DNA of 6,063 bases from Eggerthella sp. CAG:368 (GCA_000434775.1 FR895468.1:15041-21103), one strand, 5' to 3'; positions 1 to 5,774 are shown, counted from the first letter of the stretch. Translations and numbers: made by a program. The notes: generated from the sequence alone by a model not told the origin.

Positions 1-752
1 GCCACAAATGGCTGAGCATCGGTATTGCAAATGAGCGGAATACGTGGCTCGCTAAATGAAAGCGTTGCGCAAAACTCGCGCACCTCATCACTTGCCGACT
101 GCATAAGCGGACTATGAAAAGCGCCCGCCGTTGCCAAACGAGTACAACGCATTTTACGTTCTTTGCAAAGCTCTTGCGCTCGTTCAATAGCGGAAACGTC
201 ACCAGAAAGAACAATCTGACCAGGACAGTTATAATTCGCAGGAACGAGCACTTCGCTTTGGGCTGCTCCGCAAGCATCTGTAATCTGTACGCCCGCTTCT
301 TTCCCGGCCACTAGAGCAGTCTCACAAATTTCGCGGGCTGCTTCTTCATCAGCTCCCAAAAGAGCAAGCATGCCGCCCGCGCGCTTAGCGCATGCTTCAT
401 CCATAGAATGTGCACGTACATTTAAAAGGGAAAAGGCATCTTCAACAGAAAGCACACCCGAAAGCGCCAACCCACTAATTTCGCCAAGAGAAAAACCGAT
501 CACGGCATCAACAGCAAGTCCGCGAGTTCCTAGAGCGTGACCAATTCCTACGGAAAGCGCCATGGTAAGAGCCTGCGCATTAAAGGTATTATTGATATCT
601 TCCTCGCTGCCATTGCGAACAAGGTCAGGCAAATCAAGATTAAGAATTTTACTTGCACGAGCAAATACCTCGGCCACTTCAGGCACTTCAAGCAAGCTTT
701 CACCCATGCGAGGCTTCTGAGCCCCCTGACCAGAGCACAATAAAACTGCCAT
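1..752 (-). CDS. fabD: Malonyl-CoA:ACP transacylase FabD (partial, 3' end outside window)
   Basis: FabD transfers the malonyl group from malonyl-CoA to acyl carrier protein in the cytoplasm, making the chain-extender unit of type II fatty acid synthesis. About 250 residues are visible, out of a usual 300-320, and the frame is open to the window edge. Reading from the ATG at 752 I see the N-terminal GQGAQ (residues 8-12), the nucleophile elbow GFSLGE (86-91, Ser88), an NxPGQ-type segment ending in VLSG (174-184) and the catalytic-His motif AFHSPLM (211-217, His213). The usual elbow is GHSLGE, so Phe for His is a variant. Start choice: the ATG has GAGG 8 nt upstream (761-764), inside the end of fabK. 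Only 3 nt separate it from the fabK stop, which implies co-transcription and probably translational coupling. The identity is very secure; the C-terminal part cannot be assessed. Confidence 0.95.
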   Translation of the reverse strand, partial: MAVLLCSGQGAQKPRMGESLLEVPEVAEVFARASKILNLDLPDLVRNGSEEDINNTFNAQALTMALSVGIGHALGTRGLAVDAVIGFSLGEISGLALSGVLSVEDAFSLLNVRAHSMDEACAKRAGGMLALLGADEEAAREICETALVAGKEAGVQITDACGAAQSEVLVPANYNCPGQIVLSGDVSAIERAQELCKERKMRCTRLATAGAFHSPLMQSASDEVREFCATLSFSEPRIPLICNTDAQPFV

Positions 753-755
753 GTT

Positions 756-1769
756 TTACGCCTCTTCCCAAGCGCGTTCGGCATTTTTTGCAGCCATATC
801 GGTAAGGTTCTTGCCGCACCAGGTATACGCTTCGTTCATAAGATCGTCTACAATCTGAGCGGCGGGTTTTTCATCATGAACCAAGCATGCAACCTGACCA
901 GACATCAACGAGCCCATTTCCACATCTCCCGTTACTGCACGATGAAGCGAACCTGCAAGCATCTGCTCAATTTCGTCAACCGAAGCGTCGGAGTCGCCTT
1001 CCATCTTGCGTACATCGCGCGCAAAACGGTTCTTTAACTGACGAACAGGATGCCCGCTCGGACGACCTGTAACAATAGTGTCGGAATCCTTTGCTCCAAT
1101 GACTTTCTGCTTGTAAGCATCGTGGATACCGCACTCAAATGCGGTAAGGAAACGCGTTCCAACCTGGACCCCTTCGCCACCAAGCGCAAACGCCGCAACT
1201 AACCCACGACCATCAGCTACGCCACCAGCCGTAATCACTGGAATAGAAACAGCATCACATACCGAAGGGGTAAGTGCCATCGTGGTAAGTTCACCAATAT
1301 GACCGCCTGCTTCACATCCTTCAGCAACAACTGCATCAGCACCCAAACGTTCCATGCGCTTAGCCAGCGCAGCAGAAGCAACAACGGGCACCACCTTACA
1401 TCCCGCCTCTTTCCACATCTGAATATAGGGGGAAGGACTGCCGGCACCCGTAGTAATAACATCAACTTTCATATCTGCTAAAAGTTGAGCAAGCTCGGGC
1501 GTGTTTGGGTTCATGAGCATGATATTTGCACCGATAGGATTTTTAGTAAGAGAGCGCGCTAATTCGATTTGTTCACGAACCCACTCCGTTGGCGCAGAAC
1601 CACAAGCTATGATGCCCAGGCCGCCTGCCTCGCTTACTGCAGCGGCAAGTTTTCCATCAGCGATCCATGCCATAGCACCTTGAATAATGGGATATTTAAT
1701 GCCCAACAAGCGAGTTACGCGAGTATCAAGCGGCGCTGCCGTTGGTTCAAAAGTTTGAGTTTGATCCAT
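756..1769 (-). CDS. fabK: NADH/NADPH-dependent enoyl-ACP reductase II FabK (FMN flavoprotein)
   Basis: FabK reduces trans-2-enoyl-ACP to acyl-ACP, the last step of each fatty acid elongation cycle. It is an FMN-containing TIM barrel unrelated to FabI. The 337-residue product is slightly longer than the usual ~320. Visible family motifs are IQGAMAWIA near the N-terminus (29-37), the flavin/active-site segment GCEAGGHIG (151-159; His157 corresponds to the catalytic His of streptococcal FabK), the phosphate-binding AGGVADGRG (181-189), GVQVGTRFL (200-208) and GSLMSGQ (286-292). The family also includes nitronate monooxygenases; placement between acpP and fabD argues for FabK. I chose the ATG at 1769, which has AGGT 6 nt upstream. 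The in-frame ATG seven codons earlier (1790) has no Shine-Dalgarno. It lies about 240 nt downstream of acpP, with a large hairpin in the gap, and 3 nt ahead of fabD. Confidence 0.95.
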   Translation of the reverse strand: MDQTQTFEPTAAPLDTRVTRLLGIKYPIIQGAMAWIADGKLAAAVSEAGGLGIIACGSAPTEWVREQIELARSLTKNPIGANIMLMNPNTPELAQLLADMKVDVITTGAGSPSPYIQMWKEAGCKVVPVVASAALAKRMERLGADAVVAEGCEAGGHIGELTTMALTPSVCDAVSIPVITAGGVADGRGLVAAFALGGEGVQVGTRFLTAFECGIHDAYKQKVIGAKDSDTIVTGRPSGHPVRQLKNRFARDVRKMEGDSDASVDEIEQMLAGSLHRAVTGDVEMGSLMSGQVACLVHDEKPAAQIVDDLMNEAYTWCGKNLTDMAAKNAERAWEEA

Positions 1770-1775
1770 TTTCTT

Positions 1776-1779
1776 ACCT
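1776..1779 (-). promoter_or_regulatory. fabK ribosome binding site (decides the start)
   Basis: AGGT on the minus strand sits 6 nt before the ATG at 1769. It favours this start over the upstream in-frame ATG at 1790, which has no purine-rich element before it. It is a modest site, weaker than those of acpP and atpC. Confidence 0.55.
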
Positions 1780-1952
1780 ATCGTAAACATAGCTTAAGCG
1801 TGAACATGAAACACAAAATGTACCTCATGAGCAAAACGCTATTCATGCTTTCAATTCACCCATCAAATACTTTGCAATCCAAGCCCTAAAAGATGTTAAA
1901 GAATAGCCTTCTTGGCTTTTTTAAAACCTTTTAGACCCTGGGATGAGCACAC

Positions 1953-1989
1953 GAGGGAAAGCCTTGATGTAAATCAAAGGCATTCCCTC
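1953..1989. other. Large hairpin between acpP and fabK (attenuator, mRNA stabiliser or plus-facing terminator)
   Basis: The outer arms GAGGGAA (1953-1959) and TTCCCTC (1983-1989) pair perfectly over 7 bp. After one mismatch, inner arms of 8 bp (GCCTTGAT with ATCAAAGGC, one bulged base) close a 4-nt loop. Read in the direction of the fab transcript, the hairpin is not followed by a U-run, so it does not look like a normal terminator of acpP. On the plus strand it is followed by TTTTT (1990-1994), but there is no plus-strand gene for it to end. It could protect the 3' end of a short fabT-acpP message, slow read-through into fabK, or stop antisense transcription. The core TTGAT-4-ATCAA also resembles half-sites of FabT operators. 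The structure is seen directly; the role is inferred. Confidence 0.7.
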
Positions 1990-2008
1990 TTTTTACTGCA
2001 TACCTTTT

Positions 2009-2227
2009 TTAAAGAGAGTCAATATATTCAACCAACTGGCCTACAGTCTCAAGACCCTCTGGCTCGCCAAAGTCTACTTCGCATTCGTCTTCGATTGCAC
2101 AAATAAGCTCAGTCATATCCAAAGAGTCAATGCCAAGCTCTTCAAAAGATGCCTCTTCAACAACAATTTCTGGCTCGATGTCGAGGTTTTCGTTAAGAAT
2201 GTTCTTGATGATGTCGATTGTAGCCAT
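2009..2227 (-). CDS. acpP: Acyl carrier protein
   Basis: This small acidic protein carries growing fatty acyl chains on a 4'-phosphopantetheine arm and shuttles them between the Fab enzymes in the cytoplasm. It has 72 residues, slightly shorter than the usual 75-80. The attachment motif GIDSLDMTEL (32-41) contains Ser35, which is modified by holo-ACP synthase, and the acidic recognition helix II follows (Asp, Glu-rich, 37-52). The ATG at 2227 has a good Shine-Dalgarno (AGGA, 5 nt upstream) that begins within the fabT stop region. Only 10 nt separate fabT and acpP, so the two should share a transcript and may be translationally coupled. In streptococci fabH sits between fabT and acpP; here it does not. 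A carrier protein for a different pathway is possible in principle, but the fabT and fabK neighbours make the fatty acid role very likely. Confidence 0.95.
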   Translation of the reverse strand: MATIDIIKNILNENLDIEPEIVVEEASFEELGIDSLDMTELICAIEDECEVDFGEPEGLETVGQLVEYIDSL

Positions 2228-2232
2228 GTTTT

Positions 2233-2238
2233 TCCTTT
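2233..2238 (-). promoter_or_regulatory. acpP ribosome binding site overlapping the fabT stop
   Basis: AAAGGA on the minus strand lies 5 nt before the acpP ATG, and its first base is the last base of the fabT TGA (2238-2240). Ribosomes ending fabT would therefore be delivered onto the acpP start. Confidence 0.7.
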
Positions 2239-2765
2239 CAGTTTTCTACGCTTGCTTTAGCTTCTTTTTTATTCGCTTCATATTCAGCATTCATCGCTTC
2301 GTATTCTTCTTCAAAAAAGAATTTAACCTTAGATAATGCACGAATAAGAACGGTTTCTTCTTCGGAGTTAAGCCCCTCAAGCGCGTTACCAATAAGCCTT
2401 TTGTGAAACAGCCCGTGCACACGATATGCTTGCTTCCCTTTTTTAGTAAGCGCAACAAGCACCTGACGACGATCAACTTCGCTACGCGTACGTTTAACGT
2501 AGCCTTTTTTCTCAAGCTTAGTGATAGCCACGGTGAGTGTGGCGAGCGTTACGTCAAGCCTATTCGCAACGACCTTCATGGGGTTTTCTTCATACATTCC
2601 CACTGCACAAATAGTGTGAAGCTCCGAAATCGAAAGCCCTTCGGTAAGGCGATTTTTCAAGGCGAACTCTTCTATGCGAAGAACAGAATTGAACGTATCG
2701 GTAAAAAGCTCATTGACTAACTTTTTTATGTTCTGGTCAATTAATGCTTGGTCCGTCGTTTCCAT
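2238..2765 (-). CDS. fabT: MarR-family transcriptional regulator, FabT type (fatty acid synthesis repressor)
   Basis: This is a winged-helix dimeric repressor. In streptococci and lactococci, FabT binds fab promoters and is helped by long-chain acyl-ACP. The 175-residue product has an N-terminal dimerisation helix (about 10-38), the segment LSISELHTICAVG (44-56) typical of FabT, and a helix-turn-helix with recognition helix near VTLATLTVAITKLEKKGYV (72-90). A basic wing follows with RTRSEVDRR (92-100), then C-terminal dimerisation helices. The last ~25 residues are an acidic/Ala-rich tail that makes it longer than the usual ~145-150. I prefer the ATG at 2765, which has AAAGGGG 11 nt upstream. 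The TTG seven codons earlier (2786) has no binding site. It is the first gene of fabT-acpP-fabK-fabD and probably autoregulated through the dyad at 2970-3003. MarR membership is certain; FabT assignment rests on sequence likeness and position. Confidence 0.9.
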   Translation of the reverse strand: METTDQALIDQNIKKLVNELFTDTFNSVLRIEEFALKNRLTEGLSISELHTICAVGMYEENPMKVVANRLDVTLATLTVAITKLEKKGYVKRTRSEVDRRQVLVALTKKGKQAYRVHGLFHKRLIGNALEGLNSEEETVLIRALSKVKFFFEEEYEAMNAEYEANKKEAKASVEN

Positions 2766-2776
2766 AACTGCAAACA

Positions 2777-2783
2777 CCCCTTT
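2777..2783 (-). promoter_or_regulatory. fabT ribosome binding site (long spacing)
   Basis: AAAGGGG on the minus strand ends 11 nt before the ATG at 2765. The spacing is long, but there is no alternative site for that ATG, and no site before the TTG at 2786. Confidence 0.55.
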
Positions 2784-2819
2784 CAAATCAACCGTTACCG
2801 CACAAGATTATCCCTGTTT

Positions 2820-2848
2820 ATCATATTTTTTTTAAGAAATGCAAATAA
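2820..2848 (-). promoter_or_regulatory. Candidate fabT operon promoter
   Basis: On the minus strand, TTATTT (2843-2848) and TATGAT (2820-2825) are separated by 17 bp. The -10 fits the consensus well and the -35 is weak. The spacer contains an A8 run (2826-2833) directly before the -10. Transcription would start near 2813, giving a leader of about 48 nt before fabT. It is the best match in the 230 bp upstream of fabT, but AT-rich DNA gives chance hits. Confidence 0.45.
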
Positions 2849-2969
2849 ACTCCGATTTGTCCGCTTAGCAGGAACTATTCATTCCACTTATTTTGCATAT
2901 CTGTTGAATATCATTAGGGAAATATGTGTGATGTTTCTTTTTTCCTTTTTTGCTTCACGGATAAAAAGC

Positions 2970-3003
2970 TTAGTTAATTAAATAGTTTGATTAACTAACT
3001 ATT
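2970..3003. promoter_or_regulatory. Operator-like nested dyads upstream of fabT (candidate FabT box)
   Basis: Two overlapping perfect inverted repeats are seen. TTAGTTAAT (2970-2978) pairs with ATTAACTAA (2990-2998), and AATAGTT (2981-2987) pairs with AACTATT (2997-3003). The segment AGTTTGATTA at 2984-2993 resembles the left half of known FabT boxes (a TTTGA...TCAAA palindrome, from memory of streptococcal and lactococcal sites). A FabT-type gene begins about 200 nt away, so autoregulation is a natural guess. The distance to the preferred fabT promoter is large, so either the promoter lies further upstream or the site controls the divergent plus-strand promoter. Confidence 0.5.
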
Positions 3004-3014
3004 GGAAGTGTAAT
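2986..3014 (+). promoter_or_regulatory. Possible plus-strand promoter inside the operator-like dyad
   Basis: TTTGAT (2986-2991) and TGTAAT (3009-3014) are 17 bp apart. Both are near-consensus sigma-70 elements, and the -35 lies inside the dyad. A transcript starting near 3021 would run toward atpC on the opposite strand; no credible plus-strand gene follows it. It may be a chance match or may make an antisense RNA. Confidence 0.3.
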
Positions 3015-3213
3015 GGAACACGAGCGGATTACAATCGTTTTAGGAAGCGTGCACAAGATGTTCACACGGAATAGAAAGACGTACTACTTGTCATGTTTAA
3101 GCGTCACTATTTGACCGCGCCCTCAGCTTTGATACGTACATCTTCTCTTCTGGGTATAGAAACTCACAAAGAGGAGAGAGCCAGCTATTTCGGGCAAAAG
3201 TAAAGAATACCTA

Positions 3214-3639
3214 CTAGCGATATTTGTCTTCTTTAAGCTTGCCTGCTAGCTGAACATTGCACCAATGCAGCTTTCGAGAAAGATAGGACTGCGCAACGAA
3301 ATCATTTTCTTTGGCAGTCTTGAGACGTGCTTCGATGAGCGGAATATCATGATGAAGTAAATCGAGATCTATCTCGTTGAGGTACCGTGTTTTATCGCAA
3401 AGGACCAATACACGCCGACCAATAACCTGGACATAACCACCCATATTAGCGGCGCTCAAAATAGCACCATCAGGGCCGTCAACACGCCCCCAGATAACAC
3501 CATCTTTAAGATATGTCATAAAGGGCTCATGGTTTTCCAAGATGCCGATATCGCCTTCAATTCCTGGAAGAACGATAGAGTACACTTCGCCCGAATATAA
3601 AACTCGGCTCTTCGAAACAACGCTACATTCTATAGACAT
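3214..3639 (-). CDS. atpC: F-type ATP synthase epsilon subunit, orphan copy
   Basis: Epsilon is part of the rotor stalk of F1Fo ATP synthase. It couples rotation to catalysis and restrains ATP hydrolysis through its C-terminal helices. The 141 residues match the usual 130-140. The N-terminal beta-sandwich shows SGEVYSIVLPGIEGDIGILENHEPF (split: SGEVYSIV at 16-23, PGIEGDIGIL at 25-34, NHEPF at 36-40) and the following LKDGVI (44-49). GGYVQVIGRRVLVLCD (67-82) closes the sandwich. A two-helix C-terminal domain follows (about 88-132), though the usual ERAEEID-type sequence is replaced by RYLNEIDLDLL. The ATG at 3639 has a very good AGGGGAG site; the upstream TTG (3693) has none. Normally atpD lies directly upstream, but here there are ~540 gene-free bases and then an unrelated surface-protein gene. 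I found no atpD remnant. The assignment is firm; the isolation is the odd feature. Confidence 0.88.
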   Translation of the reverse strand: MSIECSVVSKSRVLYSGEVYSIVLPGIEGDIGILENHEPFMTYLKDGVIWGRVDGPDGAILSAANMGGYVQVIGRRVLVLCDKTRYLNEIDLDLLHHDIPLIEARLKTAKENDFVAQSYLSRKLHWCNVQLAGKLKEDKYR

Positions 3640-4101
3640 AACGCTCCCCTTTACCAGAGTGAAATAACTCGCGGAGTAAATCACAAGTCTCAAATATCAC
3701 CTTATGTTTTCACGAGTCACGCAGGCGAAAATATCTAATGAACTGAGGGCTTTAACTTACTATCCAAGGTACAAATTACCAACAATTTTGATCAGTACTT
3801 TTACCTACAAGTCTAAAGTAAGTATAGGCAAACAAATAACTAATGCTGATCAATTAATAACTAGATTTTATCGCTCATTTTTTATGAAACAGGCCCGCAA
3901 GAATCATCTGTTTACTGACCGATACTATTTACTCCGAGAGCGGTTTCTTCACCCATCACACGCACATATATATCACGATAGTCGACACACCCAGAACACT
4001 CCTACCTAGACATACCATCCAACTTTATTTAGTTCGATATGAGCGCCGACGACAAACATTTACCGAGTGTAACAGTCCAAAGGCTCAAAATTTAACCCCG
4101 C
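3640..4101. other. Gene-free AT-rich region upstream of atpC
   Basis: About 460 bases between the atpC start and the surface-protein terminator show no supportable gene on either strand. A 101-codon plus-strand reading frame (3704-4009) lacks a ribosome binding site and has no recognisable domain. On the minus strand stops occur in every frame, and no fragment of atpD or other ATP synthase genes can be read. TTGATCAG (3788-3795) and CTGATCAA (3846-3853) form an inverted repeat 50 bp apart, probably by chance because TGATCA is itself a palindrome. Promoter-like elements for atpC are weak; the best is TTGTTG and TAGTAA with 17 bp between them, around 3755-3785. Confidence 0.55.
3644..3650 (-). 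promoter_or_regulatory. atpC ribosome binding site (decides the start)
   Basis: AGGGGAG on the minus strand ends 4 nt before the ATG at 3639 (GGGG is 6 nt away). It is the strongest Shine-Dalgarno in the window and rules in favour of this ATG over the TTG at 3693. Confidence 0.8.
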
Positions 4102-4142
4102 AAAAAAACAAATTGGGCCAAGGAAAATCCCTGACCCAATTT
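4102..4142 (-). terminator. Strong intrinsic terminator of the surface-protein gene
   Basis: Arms at 4128-4142 and 4110-4124 form a 15-bp stem in the minus-strand RNA with two G-U pairs and no mismatch. They close a 3-nt loop, and a run of seven U follows (4102-4108) after one G. It lies about 40 nt past the stop codon. This separates the surface protein from atpC and argues against a shared transcript. Confidence 0.93.
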
Positions 4143-4180
4143 AGATACACACTTCAAAAAGCAGGTATTTATATTTTGCT

Positions 4181-5758
4181 TTATTCGCTCTTACGGCGAC
4201 GAACAGCCACAACAGCAGTTGTTGCGCCAGCAGCCGCAATCAAAGCTAACAATCCACCAAAGAGAGCAAGATTGTCTCCTGTCTTTGCGGAGGAAGTCTT
4301 AGTAGTGGTGGTAGTTGTCTTATTGTCACCCTGAGAAGGATTTACCGCTGGATCATTCTTTGAAAAACCGGCATAAAGTTCCATGTCGCTACTTGGTTCA
4401 AAGGGGAATGTAACTTTTTGAGTTAGCTCTTTATCCAAATACCAGCCAGTAAAGGTATAGCCTTCTTTTGCAGGAACAAGCTCTTCACCATCAGGAGTGT
4501 CAATAGCTGCCTTAGTGAGTTTCTGACCTGCTGGAACAGTACAAGTTGATCCATAAGCAGCGTCGGTCAAACCATCAACGTAAGTAATCACAAAGCGAAG
4601 CTGTTCAACAAAGCTAGGGTCGATGTGGTTATCCTCTGCAAATTTTTTCGCATCTTCGATATTAGCGAAGTATATTACCGAGTCACCGTTCTGAACTTTT
4701 GCAGCTGCATTGGCCTCAGCGGTTTCCTCAGAAACAACCTGGAAGCCGTTACCCTGATTTGCACTCATAGCAACGTTGCCAGATTTAACATACTTAGCTA
4801 CTGCAGCATCGGTAAACGAACCACCAGAAACCTCTACGTCAACATTAAGGTTATTGAGGTTGTCGAGCGAACCATTGTAGCTGCCCCCACTTACTACAGC
4901 AGTACCTCCAGAAGTTCCACCCTGTCCTTGAGCAAAAATATTCCCAGAACCATTATTGGGAGCAGTAAAGGTACCAGCATTAATAATCAATTCACCCTTA
5001 TCAGGAGAATTTGCACCGTAAGAGCCATTTGCAATGACACCAGAAGCAGAATTATTTACAGAAAAATCTCCTCCATCAATGGTTGCTTTATTCCAGTTGA
5101 GAACCGCAGGACCATCGGTGTTAGTAAAAGTGCCCCCCGTAATAGAAAGAACACCGAAGTCGTCATTCTTGACCACATTCATGCCACCAGAAAAACTGCC
5201 ATTAATAATGGTAAGCGAAACAGTAGCAGAAGAAGGCTCAGAAACACCGCAGTCATTGCCAGCATTTCCATAATATCCATTGTCGATAGCGCTTGAACCA
5301 GCATCACCTTGGGCAACGCTAGCACCATCAATAGTCATAGTACCAAGGTTCTTAATGACATACCATTTAGAACCAGTAAACGTTCCACCATTAAGATTAG
5401 CTACACCAGATGGAGCATTATAGATTGCAGCTGTTTGACTAAGATTCGATCCGTCGACTGCACCAGGACCAGCGATGGTGAGAGTGCCATTATTGGTAAT
5501 TGCTGCATATTTTTGATCAGCAGTTAAAGTATGACCATTAAGATTTAATGTAACGGTTTTACCGGATGGAACCGTTACGCTACCTGTAATATTGTCGCCG
5601 AGCGTTACCTCTCCACCGTTATCAAGAGCCTGCTGTAAATCAGTTTTATTATTGACCGTAACATCCGCGAATGCAGTTGAGGGCGCAAAGGCAGCTAGGG
5701 CAATAAGCATGCTAAACAGCATTGCAACAAAGCCGTAGCGCATTCCTCTCTTTTCCAT
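4181..5758 (-). CDS. Secreted, probably wall-anchored surface protein with beta-helix-like repeats and a Listeria-Bacteroides repeat
   Basis: I recognise the architecture but not a named protein. In 525 residues it shows a Sec signal peptide (1-31; basic MEKRGMR, hydrophobic core, likely cut after AFA), then about residues 32-345 rich in Gly, Asn, Ser and Thr with recurring short beta units (GTLTI, GGTFT, GTMTI, GSFSGG, ITGGTFT, SGGSY, VSGGSF), as in right-handed beta-helix adhesins. A mixed segment follows (346-388), then a Listeria-Bacteroides repeat (about 389-466, GYTFTGWYLD and MELYAGF), a poly-Thr stalk (480-490) and a C-terminal anchor: KTGD (492-495), a hydrophobic span (497-518) and RRRK. 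The anchor resembles a sortase signal, but LP of LPxTG is replaced by SA. A role in adhesion or host contact is inference. It is monocistronic: own terminator, and a promoter with a G9 spacer. ATG 5758 is chosen because AAAGGA precedes it by 6 nt; the ATG 12 codons earlier (5794) has no such site. Confidence 0.88.
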   Translation of the reverse strand: MEKRGMRYGFVAMLFSMLIALAAFAPSTAFADVTVNNKTDLQQALDNGGEVTLGDNITGSVTVPSGKTVTLNLNGHTLTADQKYAAITNNGTLTIAGPGAVDGSNLSQTAAIYNAPSGVANLNGGTFTGSKWYVIKNLGTMTIDGASVAQGDAGSSAIDNGYYGNAGNDCGVSEPSSATVSLTIINGSFSGGMNVVKNDDFGVLSITGGTFTNTDGPAVLNWNKATIDGGDFSVNNSASGVIANGSYGANSPDKGELIINAGTFTAPNNGSGNIFAQGQGGTSGGTAVVSGGSYNGSLDNLNNLNVDVEVSGGSFTDAAVAKYVKSGNVAMSANQGNGFQVVSEETAEANAAAKVQNGDSVIYFANIEDAKKFAEDNHIDPSFVEQLRFVITYVDGLTDAAYGSTCTVPAGQKLTKAAIDTPDGEELVPAKEGYTFTGWYLDKELTQKVTFPFEPSSDMELYAGFSKNDPAVNPSQGDNKTTTTTTKTSSAKTGDNLALFGGLLALIAAAGATTAVVAVRRRKSE

Positions 5759-5764
5759 AAACCA

Positions 5765-5774
5765 TCCTTTCCTC
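5765..5774 (-). promoter_or_regulatory. Ribosome binding site of the surface-protein gene
   Basis: GAGG and AAAGGA lie in tandem on the minus strand, the latter 6 nt before the ATG at 5758. The tandem site supports MEKRG as the true N-terminus and directly abuts the 5' leader hairpin at 5775-5799. Confidence 0.75.

Larger units (their letters stand above)
2766..3213. other. Intergenic region between atpC and fabT
   Basis: These 448 bases contain no convincing gene. They hold the candidate fabT promoter (2820-2848), T-rich stretches on the plus strand (about 2936-2951), and the operator-like dyad at 2970-3003. The part from 3015 to 3213 is less AT-rich and has only a 33-codon plus-strand ORF that I do not accept. 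No intrinsic terminator with a U-run is visible downstream of atpC, so atpC transcription may continue into the fab operon. Confidence 0.6.

Noticed and set aside
548..784. 78-codon minus-strand ORF over the start of fabD
   Set aside because: Out-of-frame reading of fabD and of the fabK end; the fabD frame carries GQGAQ and continues open with its catalytic motifs.
1905..1922. Small plus-strand hairpin AGCC-5-GGCT followed by T6
   Set aside because: Only a 4-bp stem, no plus-strand gene upstream, and on the minus strand it lacks a U-run.
3013..3114. 33-codon plus-strand ORF (MEHERITIVLG...) with GGAAG just upstream, next to the dyad
   Set aside because: The only candidate promoter has its -10 overlapping the start codon, so transcription would begin past the ATG. 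No domain is recognisable and the length is within chance expectation.
3127..3180. Pyrimidine/purine complementary blocks (TTCTCTTC with GAGGAGAG) downstream of atpC as a terminator
   Set aside because: On the atpC strand the pairing has A-C mismatches, the loop is about 20 nt and there is no U-run.
3788..3853. Inverted repeat TTGATCAG / CTGATCAA 50 bp apart
   Set aside because: TGATCA is self-complementary, so two copies automatically look inverted; no mobile-element ends or gene are linked to it.
3704..4009. 101-codon plus-strand ORF between atpC and the surface-protein terminator
   Set aside because: No ribosome binding site, composition rich in Tyr/His/Arg/Thr without domain signals, opposite to all real genes, in an AT-rich gene-free region.
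5133..5138. C6 run inside the surface-protein gene as a possible translational slippage site
   Set aside because: Too short for frequent slippage, and the reading frame is intact through the anchor.
4625..5296. 223-codon plus-strand ORF antisense to the surface-protein gene
   Set aside because: It lies wholly opposite a well-supported gene with signal peptide and anchor. Its Ser/Thr/Ile/Arg-rich sequence is the expected reverse reading of the repeats.
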